A stretch of 64,000 nt of DNA, from assembly GCA_024220505.1 (NCBI GenBank), contig JAKZZE010000016.1, forward strand, positions 1,178,001 through 1,242,000. The letters are read 5' to 3'. A program made the position numbers and the translations under genes. Shown here one piece after another: positions 1 to 7,449 of the stretch. Origin of the DNA: Rhizopus arrhizus. Taxonomy: Eukaryota; Mucoromycota; Mucoromycetes; Mucorales; Rhizopodaceae. A model generated the notes under the pieces. The model did not search any database and was not told the DNA's origin. It saw nothing but the letters and a program-made list of their open reading frames with translations. Every line of letters starts with the position of its first letter. Within the stretch, counting starts at the first letter, position 1.

Positions 1-965
1 TTGATGGTAAGGGCATTTCTGTCCCTGCTATGATCAAGCATCGTGCGTCTGGTACTCTTGCTGCCATGGCTCAGCTCCATTCGATGGGACTCAACCGCCA
101 AGGCTTTACTCTGCTTCTTTCTTCTCGTCTCTTTGCTGCCTTCATACGTCCTAAGCTTGAGTATGGCCTAGCCATAGCTCAGCTTACAAGAAAGGACTAT
201 GACGAACTCAATCGTGCCCAAGACCGATGTCTAAGGATGCTTGTCGGTGGTCATAGGACCGCCTCAACTGTAGTACTTCGGCACATTGCCAATCTACCGT
301 CAATGTCTTTTCGTGCTGACACTCTGGTGCTAAAGTTCTGTCGTCGCTCTGAGGGTCTACCCGATGACTGTCTCTTGTCTTTGCTGTCTCAGTCTGTGCC
401 AGTGTCTCTTCTGTCTCGACTCCGTAAGCGGCATATCGTCCTTGATTGCCCTTCGGATGTCTCTTCATCTTCTCGTCTTGCTTCTTGGTTGCGAAGGTAT
501 CGTCAAGACCAGTTTCAAAGCTTCCTACAGTCCACCCCCCAGGTTCTGATCCGCGCTTGTCGTCCTGTTCTCCGGGTGGATCCCATCCTGTACTTGCCTG
601 CCTCCCGTGCTGACCGGTCTCGCCTTATTAGATGGCGCATGGGTTGGATCCCAGGCAAGCCTGCTCCCTGTTCCTGTGGTCTTGGCGATACTTCTCGCTC
701 GCATCTCATGGTCTGCACCTTGGTTCCTTCTGCTCTCTGGTGCTGTCTGCCTGTTCCACCGCCTGACTATGTGGGTCACCACATAGACTATGTCTTGAAC
801 TTGCTGCCTGTCTCTGCTTCTGCTCGGTGTCCGCCTTTCTGGTCCGCTCTTTGTCAGATCCTCTGTCACTTTGACAAGATCTGTCATCCTGACATCGAGT
901 ACAACTCATCGTCTGTACCAGGTCAAGTCTGGATTGACAAGTCCTCTGCTGCTGCTGTTCCATAA
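1..965 (+). CDS. LINE ORF2, C-terminal part (unit A)
   Basis: This is the last about 320 residues of the LINE endonuclease/reverse transcriptase polyprotein; the reading frame is already open at position 3, so the ATG at 30 is internal and not a start. It covers the region after the reverse transcriptase fingers/palm and ends with the C-x-C-x8-H-x4-C-like Cys/His motif (codons near 667-720) that is typical of R1/I/L1-type ORF2 tails. The variant block reads AQLTRKDYDELN and RRSEGLPDDC, the same sequence class as units B, F and H. The stop TAA (963-965) overlaps an ATG (TAATG). Confidence 0.92.
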   Translation, partial: DGKGISVPAMIKHRASGTLAAMAQLHSMGLNRQGFTLLLSSRLFAAFIRPKLEYGLAIAQLTRKDYDELNRAQDRCLRMLVGGHRTASTVVLRHIANLPSMSFRADTLVLKFCRRSEGLPDDCLLSLLSQSVPVSLLSRLRKRHIVLDCPSDVSSSSRLASWLRRYRQDQFQSFLQSTPQVLIRACRPVLRVDPILYLPASRADRSRLIRWRMGWIPGKPAPCSCGLGDTSRSHLMVCTLVPSALWCCLPVPPPDYVGHHIDYVLNLLPVSASARCPPFWSALCQILCHFDKICHPDIEYNSSSVPGQVWIDKSSAAAVP

Positions 966-1225
966 TGACAAGCGCTCTGATCCACCCTCTGGCTTCTACC
1001 TCCCACTGCCAAACCATTTTAGTGCACGATGCGGAGGAGACCATGGTGTTGACGAGTTGCTCAGTAGTTAGCGCTTCCATTGGCCTTTTCTCTTTCCTTT
1101 TTTTCGCTCTTGTGTGCTCTGCGAGTGTTTTTTTGTTTCTTGTCTCTTCTCTTTTGTTTCTTGAGTATGACTATCATGATATTTATCGCTTGTCAATATA
1201 CTCCTTATATATATTAATAAAAATT
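1..1225 (+). mobile_element. LINE unit A, 3' part only
   Basis: The window opens inside ORF2 of a LINE and runs to its A-rich tail (about 1213-1223, near an AATAAA-like stretch). The part upstream of position 1 lies outside the window. Downstream the 20-bp junction tag follows at 1226-1245 and then unit B begins. The sequence is the same family as units B to H. Confidence 0.93.
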
Positions 1226-1234
1226 TTCGTCTAA
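965..1234 (+). CDS. candidate LINE ORF3 (unit A)
   Basis: This 89-codon frame starts at the ATG that shares its A with the ORF2 stop (TAATG). The first about 45 residues begin MTSALIHPLAST and are nearly invariant in all eight copies; the rest is a hydrophobic, Phe/Leu-rich stretch encoded by T-rich DNA. No domain is recognised. It may be a real small product made by stop/start coupling, or only conserved 3' UTR. Confidence 0.35.
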   Translation: MTSALIHPLASTSHCQTILVHDAEETMVLTSCSVVSASIGLFSFLFFALVCSASVFLFLVSSLLFLEYDYHDIYRLSIYSLYILIKIFV

Positions 1235-1245
1235 ACCAAGAAGCC
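1226..1245 (+). repeat. 20-bp LINE/SINE junction tag (first of ten)
   Basis: TTCGTCTAAACCAAGAAGCC. Identical copies sit at 1226, 6248, 11263, 20658, 25677, 26232, 31251, 36268, 36828 and 47968 (start positions, each 20 bp). Each lies between the A-rich tail of one retroelement and the 5' end of the next, whether the neighbour is a LINE or a SINE. One to three bases on either side vary, as expected at reverse-transcription junctions. The simplest reading is a specific target sequence that is duplicated at every insertion. The alternative is a shared 3' tail of both element types. Confidence 0.9.
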
Positions 1246-1440
1246 ACTTTTCTTTCGCTTTTGGTTCAAAAGGTAAACTTGACTCTTTTTTTGCAAGCCG
1301 ATATCTCTGTCAAATCTATCCATCCATCAACAATTTTTACATCAATCGACTCCTTTTGATCTATACTTTTATTTGGTACAACTCATATCTCGATATCTTT
1401 CATACTTGTTGCTTAATCGTTGCTGAAAGTTTGCATCCAA

Positions 1441-2427
1441 ATGTCTTCAACAAGAAATACAAGAGGATCTAAAATCCTGAATGCCGCCGCCGGACCCAAT
1501 TCGTCCGACCTCAAAGTCACAGTTCAGAATCTCAGTCACGCACTTGAAGCGGTCACTGCTCGTCTCTCTGCTCTAGAACAGCTTAAGCTAGAGCTTGAAA
1601 ATTTACGAGGTGAGAATGCTCGCCTTGCCGAAACTAACCAATCTCAAGCCAATGAGATTGCTTCTTTGCGGGCCCAACTGGCCGCACAAACTGCCGGGGC
1701 CCCTACAAGCACCCCCAATTCAAATGCCGCTCTTTCTTCTGCTGCCGCTCCTAACGGTGCTAAAGATACCGTTTCTTCGCCCACCTTGGGTACTGCTGCC
1801 TCTTCTTGGGCTACTGTTGTTTCTCGTTCCACCAAGAACAAGCTTCGTCGTCGTGCTGCCGCTGCTCGTGGTTTCCAGCCCGTTTCTGGTGAACAAGGCT
1901 TCGAGTATGTCTATATACCTCGCTCTCGTAGGATGACCTACACTGAAGCTCGTCGTCGTCTCTCTCGTCTTGGTGTGGATAGCTGGCGCATCTTGGATGT
2001 TTGCTATCCTGCCCACTCTGTTGTCGGTCTTCTGGTACATCTTCAGTACAAGCCTGCTCTTCTGTCCTTGTTGGAAAAGGCCAAGATCCCCACCTTGGAT
2101 ACGTTCGACCCTCTTGATCCTGCTAACCTGGCCGATCCCAAGTTTGACTCTGTTTCTGCTGAAGAGCGTAGCCATGCCATCTCGCTGATTAATGATGATC
2201 GTTCTCGCAAGGCTTTAGAGCGCTTGCGCTATCCTGTTGCTGTCTCTGTCTCTCGTTACTTGTTGGCGCAAGCCCTTGTCTCTGATGAGACAGTATCTGA
2301 AGTTCTGTCTGTCAAGGAAGATCGACCCAAGACTGCTCGTCATTACGATGATATGGCTGAAGACATGGCTCTTGATGACTATGAGCATCACCGTCCTGCC
2401 TCTCGTTCAAGCTTTGGATCATTATAA
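1441..2427 (+). CDS. LINE ORF1 protein (unit B)
   Basis: A 328-residue protein presumed to bind the element RNA and form the ribonucleoprotein. Residues about 25-86 form a heptad-like coiled coil (leucines in LSALEQLKLELENLRGEN). A Ser/Ala/Pro linker follows, then a basic stretch (KNKLRRRAAAARG) and a mixed region from about residue 150 that looks like an RRM-type RNA-binding fold; this assignment is by character only. I see no CCHC zinc knuckle. The start at 1441 is the first ATG of the frame; the frame is open upstream without an ATG. The final TAA overlaps the ORF2 ATG as TAATG, which suggests termination-reinitiation. Confidence 0.9.
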   Translation: MSSTRNTRGSKILNAAAGPNSSDLKVTVQNLSHALEAVTARLSALEQLKLELENLRGENARLAETNQSQANEIASLRAQLAAQTAGAPTSTPNSNAALSSAAAPNGAKDTVSSPTLGTAASSWATVVSRSTKNKLRRRAAAARGFQPVSGEQGFEYVYIPRSRRMTYTEARRRLSRLGVDSWRILDVCYPAHSVVGLLVHLQYKPALLSLLEKAKIPTLDTFDPLDPANLADPKFDSVSAEERSHAISLINDDRSRKALERLRYPVAVSVSRYLLAQALVSDETVSEVLSVKEDRPKTARHYDDMAEDMALDDYEHHRPASRSSFGSL

Positions 2428-5400
2428 TGATGAGTAGTAATACTTGTCGTTATAATGCATCCTCGGTCTCTACATCTGGTATGGTCCCAGATCAGTCAAC
2501 ACCTTCCTCTCCTTTGGTTTCCTCTGGTTCTCATGGCTCCCATGGTCCATCATCATCCTCTTCATCATCTTCTATTCCGCTCACCATCGGCTTGTGGAAT
2601 GCCAATGGGCTTCAAGAATCCACAGCCGAGGATCTCCTCCGTCACTGCCAGTCGTTCTCTTTGGTCTTCATCACTGAAACCTGGTTGCTTCCGCCTCACA
2701 GGATCCGTACCTCTTGGACCCAGTTCAACCTGTATGGCTCTCCTGTGATCAACAGCTATCGTGGCTCTCAAGGTGTTTCTGCTCTGGTGTCTCCTCGGTG
2801 TCCGATGGCTGTGGTACAGTTCCCGGTTCATACCAAGTATGCTCTGGGTCTGCGGTTGGGTCGCTCCTTGCGTCTCATCTGCCTGTATTTGCCCCCTTCC
2901 TTGTCCAACGACGAGGTCTCTTCTGTGTTGGTTTCGTTGCCCTTGACAGACGACACGATCATCTGTGGTGATCTGAACGCGCGTCTTGGTGCACTAACGG
3001 GTGATTCCGTTGCCAATACTCGAGGTTCGGTGCTGCTTCGCTGGTGTGAAGAACATGGTCTCTCTGTTCTGAACTCGACTCTCGCTCCTGGGGTGCCTAC
3101 TTTCTTGTCCTTTCGTGGTGGTCAAGTCAAGCAAAGTATGATCGACTACTTCTTGACCAACATGACCTCTGTCCTTAGGTCCCCTCGGATGCAAGTCTAC
3201 AGTGATCTCTCTCTTGGCTCTGACCACAAACTGTTGTCCTTGTCCTTTGACTATGCAGTCCCTGATGGTTATCCATCGCAGCCCGTTCTCTCTTCTTCTT
3301 CTTCTTCTGCCCGTCGGCTATGGAACCTCTCTCGGTTGAAGGAACCCGATGTCTGTAGTCTGTACGTGGCCACATTCCAGTCCTTGGTCTCTCCATTGGT
3401 TGATCAGCTCAAAGCTCTGAAGTCAAGTCCTCCTTCTGCTGCTCCGCCTATAGACGCTCTCAATGACACTTTGAATGAGGCGATCTATAGTGCACTCGAC
3501 AAGTCGGTTGGCTCTCGCTCTTCTCGACCTTCCCAATGGAAGCCATTCTGGAATGCGCACTTGCAAGAACTCGCCGATGTTCGTGAACACCACTACGGCA
3601 AGTGGCGTCGTGCTATTGGCATCGACAAGGCCTTGTGGTGGGATCGACATCAGGTTGCTCAAGCCCGGTTCCGCTCTGCTCTCAAGTCTGCTAAGCGTCT
3701 CTCTTGGCGTGCTTTCTGTGACTCTCTGGCCCGTGGCGAACTTGCTCGTGCGATGTCGAAGGTGAAGGTGATTCGGAACCGACGACGTCAACAGGTTGGG
3801 TTTACTCATCCTGACGGCCCTGCTGCAGGTGCGAACGCGATGCGTCAACACCTTGCCTCGGTCTACTCTGGTGACGGTCTTCCGTCAAGGCGTCCTGACC
3901 CTCTGCCCTCTGTCTCTGGTATGGTGCCTTTTGACCTCGATAGTCAAGACCCTGGTATGCCTTCGTTCTCTGCTGATAGTGTGGGTTCACTGATGCGACG
4001 TCTCCCTCTGCGTAAGGCTCCTGGTCCTGACCACTTGCGTACGGAGATGCTCCTCCCCATCAAGTCTGTTCTGGCCCCACTGCTCTCTTTGCTTTTCAGT
4101 ATCTGCTACCAGTGGTCATATACCCCTTCTCTCTGGCGTCAAGCACAGGTGGTCCCCATTCACAAAAAGGGTGATCCTACCTCGCCAGGGAACTATCGTC
4201 CAATCTCCTTGACCTCCATCGTCCGCAAGCTCTTTGAGATGTGTCTCTTTCCCTCTGTTGAAGATGTCTCTCCTCCGCTCGATGTAGTTCAAGGTGGTTT
4301 CCGTCACCAGCGTAGTGCATTGGATCAAGCTCTCTGTCTCCATGATCTGATGCACGCTTACCGACGCCGACACAATCATTATCCTGTGGTCGCTTTCCTG
4401 GACATCAAGTCAGCCTATGATACAGTCGATCGTCGTATCATATGGCAATCGATGCTCGCCTCTTCTGCTCCTCTGTCCTTGGTGTCCTTGTTGGCCAACA
4501 TGTTTGATGATGTCTCGGTGACTGTGTTGTTGCAGAACAATGTCTCTGATCCGTTTGTGCCGAGTACAGGTGTCCTTCAGGGCTCTGTCTTGAGTCCTCA
4601 CCTGTACTCTATCTATGTCAACACATTGCCAGCTCTGCTTCGTTCTGCTGCTTCTGCAACAACCACCTCGGTGTTATCGGTGTCTCCTTCTGGTCCTCCT
4701 GGTCCTGGTGCTCTGGTCTCCGATGGTCTTCCCTTTGGTCCTTTGGTTGGTACTGCTGCTTTGTCTTCCTCGTCTCTGTCGCCCACACCCATCAACAGTC
4801 TGTTGTATGCGGATGATGTGGCGCTGGTTGGGTCTGCTAGCGAAGTTCGGCATATGCTGGACCTAGCGCAGATCCATTCTCTGACTCTTGGTTACAAGTG
4901 GAGTCCACCAAAGTGTGCTGTTCTGAATGCACCTGCCTCTACATCAAGTCGGTATATTCGAATGTCTCTATACGATCAAGACCTTCCCTCTGTTGAGGAG
5001 TTTACTTATCTTGGTGTGCCCTTTGATGGTAAGGGTATCTCTGTCTCTGCCATGATAAAACATCGCTCTTCAAGTACCTTGGCGGCTATGGCTCAGCTTC
5101 ACTCTATGGGTCTTAACCGTCAAGGCTTTACTCTGCTGCTCTCTTCTCGTCTGTTCGCTGCGTTCATACGTCCTAAGCTTGAGTATGGCCTTGCCATTGC
5201 TCAGCTTACAAAAAAGGACTATGACGAACTCAATCGTGCGCAAGACCGATGCTTACGAATGCTTGTCGGTGGTCATCGAACGGCCTCAACTGTTGTACTT
5301 CGTCATATCTGCAACCTGCCTTCGATGACCTTCCGTGCTGACGCCCTGGTGCTCAAGTTCTGTCGTCGTTCTGAGGGCCTACCTGACGATTGTCTCTTGT

Positions 5401-5987
5401 CTTTGCTCTCTCAGTCTGTGCCAGTGTCTCTTCTGTCTCGACTCCGTAAGCGGCGTATCGTCCTCGATTGCCCTTCGGATGTCTCTTCATCTTCTCGTCT
5501 TGCTTCTTGGTTGCGAAGGTATCGTCAAGACCAGTTTCATAGCTTCTTACAGTCCACTCCCCAGGTTCTGATCCGCGCTTGTCGCCCTGTTCTTCGGGTG
5601 GATCCCATCCTGTACTTGCCTGCCTCCCGTGCTGACCGGTCTCGTCTCATCAGATGGCGCATGGGTTGGATCCCAGGCAAGCCTGCTCCCTGTTCCTGTG
5701 GTCTTGGCGATACTTCTCGTTCTCATCTCATGGTCTGTACCTTGGTTCCTTCTGCTCTTTGGTGCTGCTTACCTGTTCCGCCGACTGGTTATGTGGGTCA
5801 CCACATAGACTATGTCTTGAACTTGCTTCCTGTCTCTGCTTCTGCTCGGTGTCCGCCTTTCTGGTCCGCTCTTTGTCAGATCCTCTGTCACTTTGACAAG
5901 ATCTGTCATCCTGACATCGAGTACAACTCGTCTTCTCTGCCAGGTCAAGTCTGGATTGACAAGTCCTCTGCTGCTGCTGATCCATAA
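2427..5987 (+). CDS. LINE ORF2: AP-endonuclease and reverse transcriptase (unit B)
   Basis: A 1186-residue polyprotein that nicks the target and copies the RNA at the nick. After a Ser/Pro-rich leader (1-50), the endonuclease shows all signature residues: WNANG (N58/N60), TETW (E84), GDLNAR (D182/N184), DYF (D240) and SDH (265-267). The reverse transcriptase spans about 530-860: KAPGPDHL, the fingers motif VVPIHKKGD, FLDIKSAYD (about 657-665), GVLQGSVLSP and the catalytic YADD (794-797). A C-terminal CSCGLGDTSRSHLMVC motif begins near 1089. No RNase H domain is evident. The length and all motifs look functional. The start codon is fixed by the TAATG overlap with ORF1 and is followed at once by a second ATG. 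Confidence 0.96.
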   Translation: MMSSNTCRYNASSVSTSGMVPDQSTPSSPLVSSGSHGSHGPSSSSSSSSIPLTIGLWNANGLQESTAEDLLRHCQSFSLVFITETWLLPPHRIRTSWTQFNLYGSPVINSYRGSQGVSALVSPRCPMAVVQFPVHTKYALGLRLGRSLRLICLYLPPSLSNDEVSSVLVSLPLTDDTIICGDLNARLGALTGDSVANTRGSVLLRWCEEHGLSVLNSTLAPGVPTFLSFRGGQVKQSMIDYFLTNMTSVLRSPRMQVYSDLSLGSDHKLLSLSFDYAVPDGYPSQPVLSSSSSSARRLWNLSRLKEPDVCSLYVATFQSLVSPLVDQLKALKSSPPSAAPPIDALNDTLNEAIYSALDKSVGSRSSRPSQWKPFWNAHLQELADVREHHYGKWRRAIGIDKALWWDRHQVAQARFRSALKSAKRLSWRAFCDSLARGELARAMSKVKVIRNRRRQQVGFTHPDGPAAGANAMRQHLASVYSGDGLPSRRPDPLPSVSGMVPFDLDSQDPGMPSFSADSVGSLMRRLPLRKAPGPDHLRTEMLLPIKSVLAPLLSLLFSICYQWSYTPSLWRQAQVVPIHKKGDPTSPGNYRPISLTSIVRKLFEMCLFPSVEDVSPPLDVVQGGFRHQRSALDQALCLHDLMHAYRRRHNHYPVVAFLDIKSAYDTVDRRIIWQSMLASSAPLSLVSLLANMFDDVSVTVLLQNNVSDPFVPSTGVLQGSVLSPHLYSIYVNTLPALLRSAASATTTSVLSVSPSGPPGPGALVSDGLPFGPLVGTAALSSSSLSPTPINSLLYADDVALVGSASEVRHMLDLAQIHSLTLGYKWSPPKCAVLNAPASTSSRYIRMSLYDQDLPSVEEFTYLGVPFDGKGISVSAMIKHRSSSTLAAMAQLHSMGLNRQGFTLLLSSRLFAAFIRPKLEYGLAIAQLTKKDYDELNRAQDRCLRMLVGGHRTASTVVLRHICNLPSMTFRADALVLKFCRRSEGLPDDCLLSLLSQSVPVSLLSRLRKRRIVLDCPSDVSSSSRLASWLRRYRQDQFHSFLQSTPQVLIRACRPVLRVDPILYLPASRADRSRLIRWRMGWIPGKPAPCSCGLGDTSRSHLMVCTLVPSALWCCLPVPPTGYVGHHIDYVLNLLPVSASARCPPFWSALCQILCHFDKICHPDIEYNSSSLPGQVWIDKSSAAADP

Positions 5988-6238
5988 TGACAAGCGCTCT
6001 GATCCACCCTCTGGCTTCTACCTCCCACTGCCAAACCATTTTAGTGCACGATGCGGAGGAGACCATGGTGTTGACGAGGTGCTCAGTAGTTAGCGCTTCC
6101 ATTGGCCTTTTCTCTTTCCTTTTTTTCGCTCTTGTGTGCTCTGCGAGTGTTTTTTGTTTCTTGTCTTTTCTTTTTTGTTTCTTGAGTATGACTATCATGA
6201 TATCTATCGCTTGTCAATATACTCCTTATATATATTAA
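5987..6238 (+). CDS. candidate LINE ORF3 (unit B)
   Basis: 83 codons starting on the A of the ORF2 stop (TAATG). The N-terminal part (MTSALIHPLASTSHCQTILV) matches the other copies; the C-terminal part differs from unit A because of a T-run length change. Function unknown. Confidence 0.35.
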   Translation: MTSALIHPLASTSHCQTILVHDAEETMVLTRCSVVSASIGLFSFLFFALVCSASVFCFLSFLFCFLSMTIMISIACQYTPYIY

Positions 6239-6462
6239 TAAAAAATCTTCGTCTAAACCAAGAAGCCACTTTTCTTTCGCTTTTGGTTAAAAAGGTAAAT
6301 TCGACTCTTTTTTGGAAAGCCGATATCTCTGTCAAATCTATCCATCCGTCAACAATTTTTACATCAACCGACTCCTTTTGATCTATAGTTTTATTTGGTT
6401 CAACTCTTATTCTGATATCTTTGCTACTTGTTGTTTAATCGTTGCTGAAAGTTTGCATCCAA

Positions 6463-7449
6463 ATGTCAACAACAAGAAATACTAGAGGATCTAAAATCCT
6501 GAATGCCGCCGCCGGACCCAATTCGTCCGATCTCGAAGTCACTGTCCAGAATCTAAGTCACGCACTAGAAGCCGTTACTGCTCGTCTCTCTGCTCTAGAA
6601 CAGCTTAAGCTAGAGCTTGAAACCTTACGAGGTGAGAATGCTCGCCTTGCCGAAACCAATGAATCTCTATCCAATGAGGTTGCTTCTCTGCGTGCTCAAT
6701 TAGCCGCACAATCTGCCGGGGTCCCTACAAGCACCCCAAGTTCAAATGCCGCTCTTTCTTCTGCTGCTCCTTTTAATGGTGCTAAAGAGTCCGTTCCTTC
6801 GCCCTCCTTGGGTACTGCTGCCTCGTCTTGGGCTACCGTTGTCTCTCGTTCTGCCAAGAACAAACTCCGTCGCCGTGCTGCCGCTGCTCGTGGATTCCAG
6901 CCTGTGTCTGGTGAACAAGGCTTTGAGTATGTTTACATACCTCGCTCTCGTAGGATGACCTACACTGAAGCTCGTCGTCGTCTCTCTCGCCTTGGTGTGG
7001 ATAGCTGGCGCATCTTAGATGTGTGCTATCCTGCTCACTCTGTTGTCGGTCTTCTTGTACACCTTCAGTACAAGCCCGCTCTTCTGTCCTTGTTGGAAAA
7101 GGCCAAGATTCCCACCTTGGATACCTTTGATCCTCTTGACCCTGCAAACCTTGCTGATCCCAAGTTTGACTCTGTTTCTGCTGAAGAGCGTAGTCATGCT
7201 ATCTCGCTGATCAACGATGACCGCTCTCGCAAGGCTTTAGAGCGCTTGCGCTATCCTGTTGCTGTCTCCGTCTCTCGCTACCTATTAGCACAAGCCTTGG
7301 TCTCAGATGAGACAGTATCCGAAGTTCTGTCTACCAAACAAGATCGACCCAAGACTGTCCGCCATTACGATGATATGGATGAAGACATGGCTCTTGATGA
7401 CTATGAGCATCACCGTCCTGCCTCTCGTTCAAGCTTTGGATCATTATAA
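6463..7449 (+). CDS. LINE ORF1 protein (unit C)
   Basis: 328 residues with no gaps against unit B. Differences cluster in the second half of the coiled coil (NESLSNEVASLRAQLAAQ) and in the Ser/Ala/Pro linker; the RNA-binding-like half is almost unchanged, which suggests selection or recent gene conversion there. It ends in TAATG at the ORF2 start. Confidence 0.9.
   Translation: MSTTRNTRGSKILNAAAGPNSSDLEVTVQNLSHALEAVTARLSALEQLKLELETLRGENARLAETNESLSNEVASLRAQLAAQSAGVPTSTPSSNAALSSAAPFNGAKESVPSPSLGTAASSWATVVSRSAKNKLRRRAAAARGFQPVSGEQGFEYVYIPRSRRMTYTEARRRLSRLGVDSWRILDVCYPAHSVVGLLVHLQYKPALLSLLEKAKIPTLDTFDPLDPANLADPKFDSVSAEERSHAISLINDDRSRKALERLRYPVAVSVSRYLLAQALVSDETVSEVLSTKQDRPKTVRHYDDMDEDMALDDYEHHRPASRSSFGSL

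Larger units (their letters stand above)
1246..6247 (+). mobile_element. LINE unit B, full length, apparently intact
   Basis: This is a complete 5.0-kb non-LTR retrotransposon with tags on both sides. Layout: about 195-bp 5' UTR (starting ACTTTTCTTTCGC), ORF1 1441-2427, ORF2 2427-5987, about 260-bp 3' UTR ending in ATATATATTAATAAAAAA. The endonuclease type (APE-like) and two-ORF layout fit the L1/Tad/R1 group of LINEs; the overall look fits the Grem-LINE1 elements of Mucoromycotina. All full-length units here measure 4995-5008 bp once later insertions are subtracted, so 5' truncation, common in LINEs, is absent from this array. Confidence 0.95.

Noticed and set aside
2565..2831. Antisense frames repeated at the same place in every LINE unit
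   Set aside because: They recur only because ORF2 is conserved on the other strand; codon content and lack of any domain mark them as shadows.
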